DNA from: Saccharomycodes ludwigii
Lineage: Eukaryota; Ascomycota; Saccharomycetes; Saccharomycodales; Saccharomycodaceae
NCBI RefSeq assembly: GCF_020623625.1
Contig: NC_060205.1
Coordinates: 303,501-367,500, forward strand
Reading direction: 5' to 3'
DNA length: 64,000 nucleotides
The notes below the pieces were generated by a model. The model did no database searches, was not told where the DNA came from, and saw only the letters and a program-made list of their open reading frames with translations. Every line of letters begins with the position of its first letter. The stretch's first letter is position 1. Of this stretch, positions 63,981-64,000 are shown piece after piece. The translations under genes and the position numbers were made by a program.

Positions 63981-64000
63981 AAAAAAAAAAAGAAAAAAAA

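Overview
The window is a 64 kb nuclear chromosome segment of an AT-rich budding yeast (Saccharomycotina, close to Saccharomycetaceae/Saccharomycodaceae). Genes are uninterrupted, with no clear intron, and closely spaced. Proteins carry long Asn, Gln and Asp runs, and intergenic DNA is rich in poly(A)/poly(T) and AT microsatellites. The gene content and the low GC fit a non-whole-genome-duplication yeast such as Saccharomycodes ludwigii. The species is inference.

Layout. (1) 1-9.8 kb: PSD2 (partial), LSO2, an unrecognised gene, PUS6 and BBC1. PSD2-LSO2-PUS6 is the S. cerevisiae YGR170W/YGR169C-A/YGR169C neighbourhood. (2) 11-14.3 kb: CRH1, MGT1, NAS6. (3) 13.6-47 kb: NAS6, PHO81, probable SPO16, RTT107, KEL1, possible REC104, a YGR237C-like gene, SPG1, MIC26, TDA11, PEX21/PEX18, PFK1, YAP1801/1802. 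These loci are split in S. cerevisiae between the duplicated blocks YGR232W-YGR241C and YHR153C-YHR161C. Here they form one interleaved row, as expected of an unduplicated genome. (4) 47-53 kb: a small FYVE-like zinc-finger protein and two tandem copies of the polyamine/histidinol transporter HOL1. (5) 53.7-64 kb: SSL1, BRE2, PPR1 and RLP24 (the YLR005W-YLR015W neighbourhood), with a TRM61-family methyltransferase between PPR1 and RLP24.

Functions are ordinary housekeeping: glycolysis (PFK1), phosphate sensing (PHO81), pyrimidine regulation (PPR1), endocytosis (BBC1, YAP180), polarity (KEL1), DNA repair (RTT107, MGT1), COMPASS (BRE2), TFIIH (SSL1), peroxisome import (PEX21), MICOS (MIC26) and 60S biogenesis (RLP24). 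The most informative non-coding signals are URS1-type (Ume6) sites in front of the two genes that synteny marks as meiotic, a CGG-N6-CCG Ppr1-type palindrome between BRE2 and PPR1, an MCB before RTT107, an E-box upstream of PHO81 and stress elements around SPG1. The HOL1 pair is a gene-conversion mosaic, and copy A has an unusually long ATG-free upstream region. I found no transposon, LTR, CRISPR, tRNA or rRNA gene, and nothing that amounts to a new multi-gene system.
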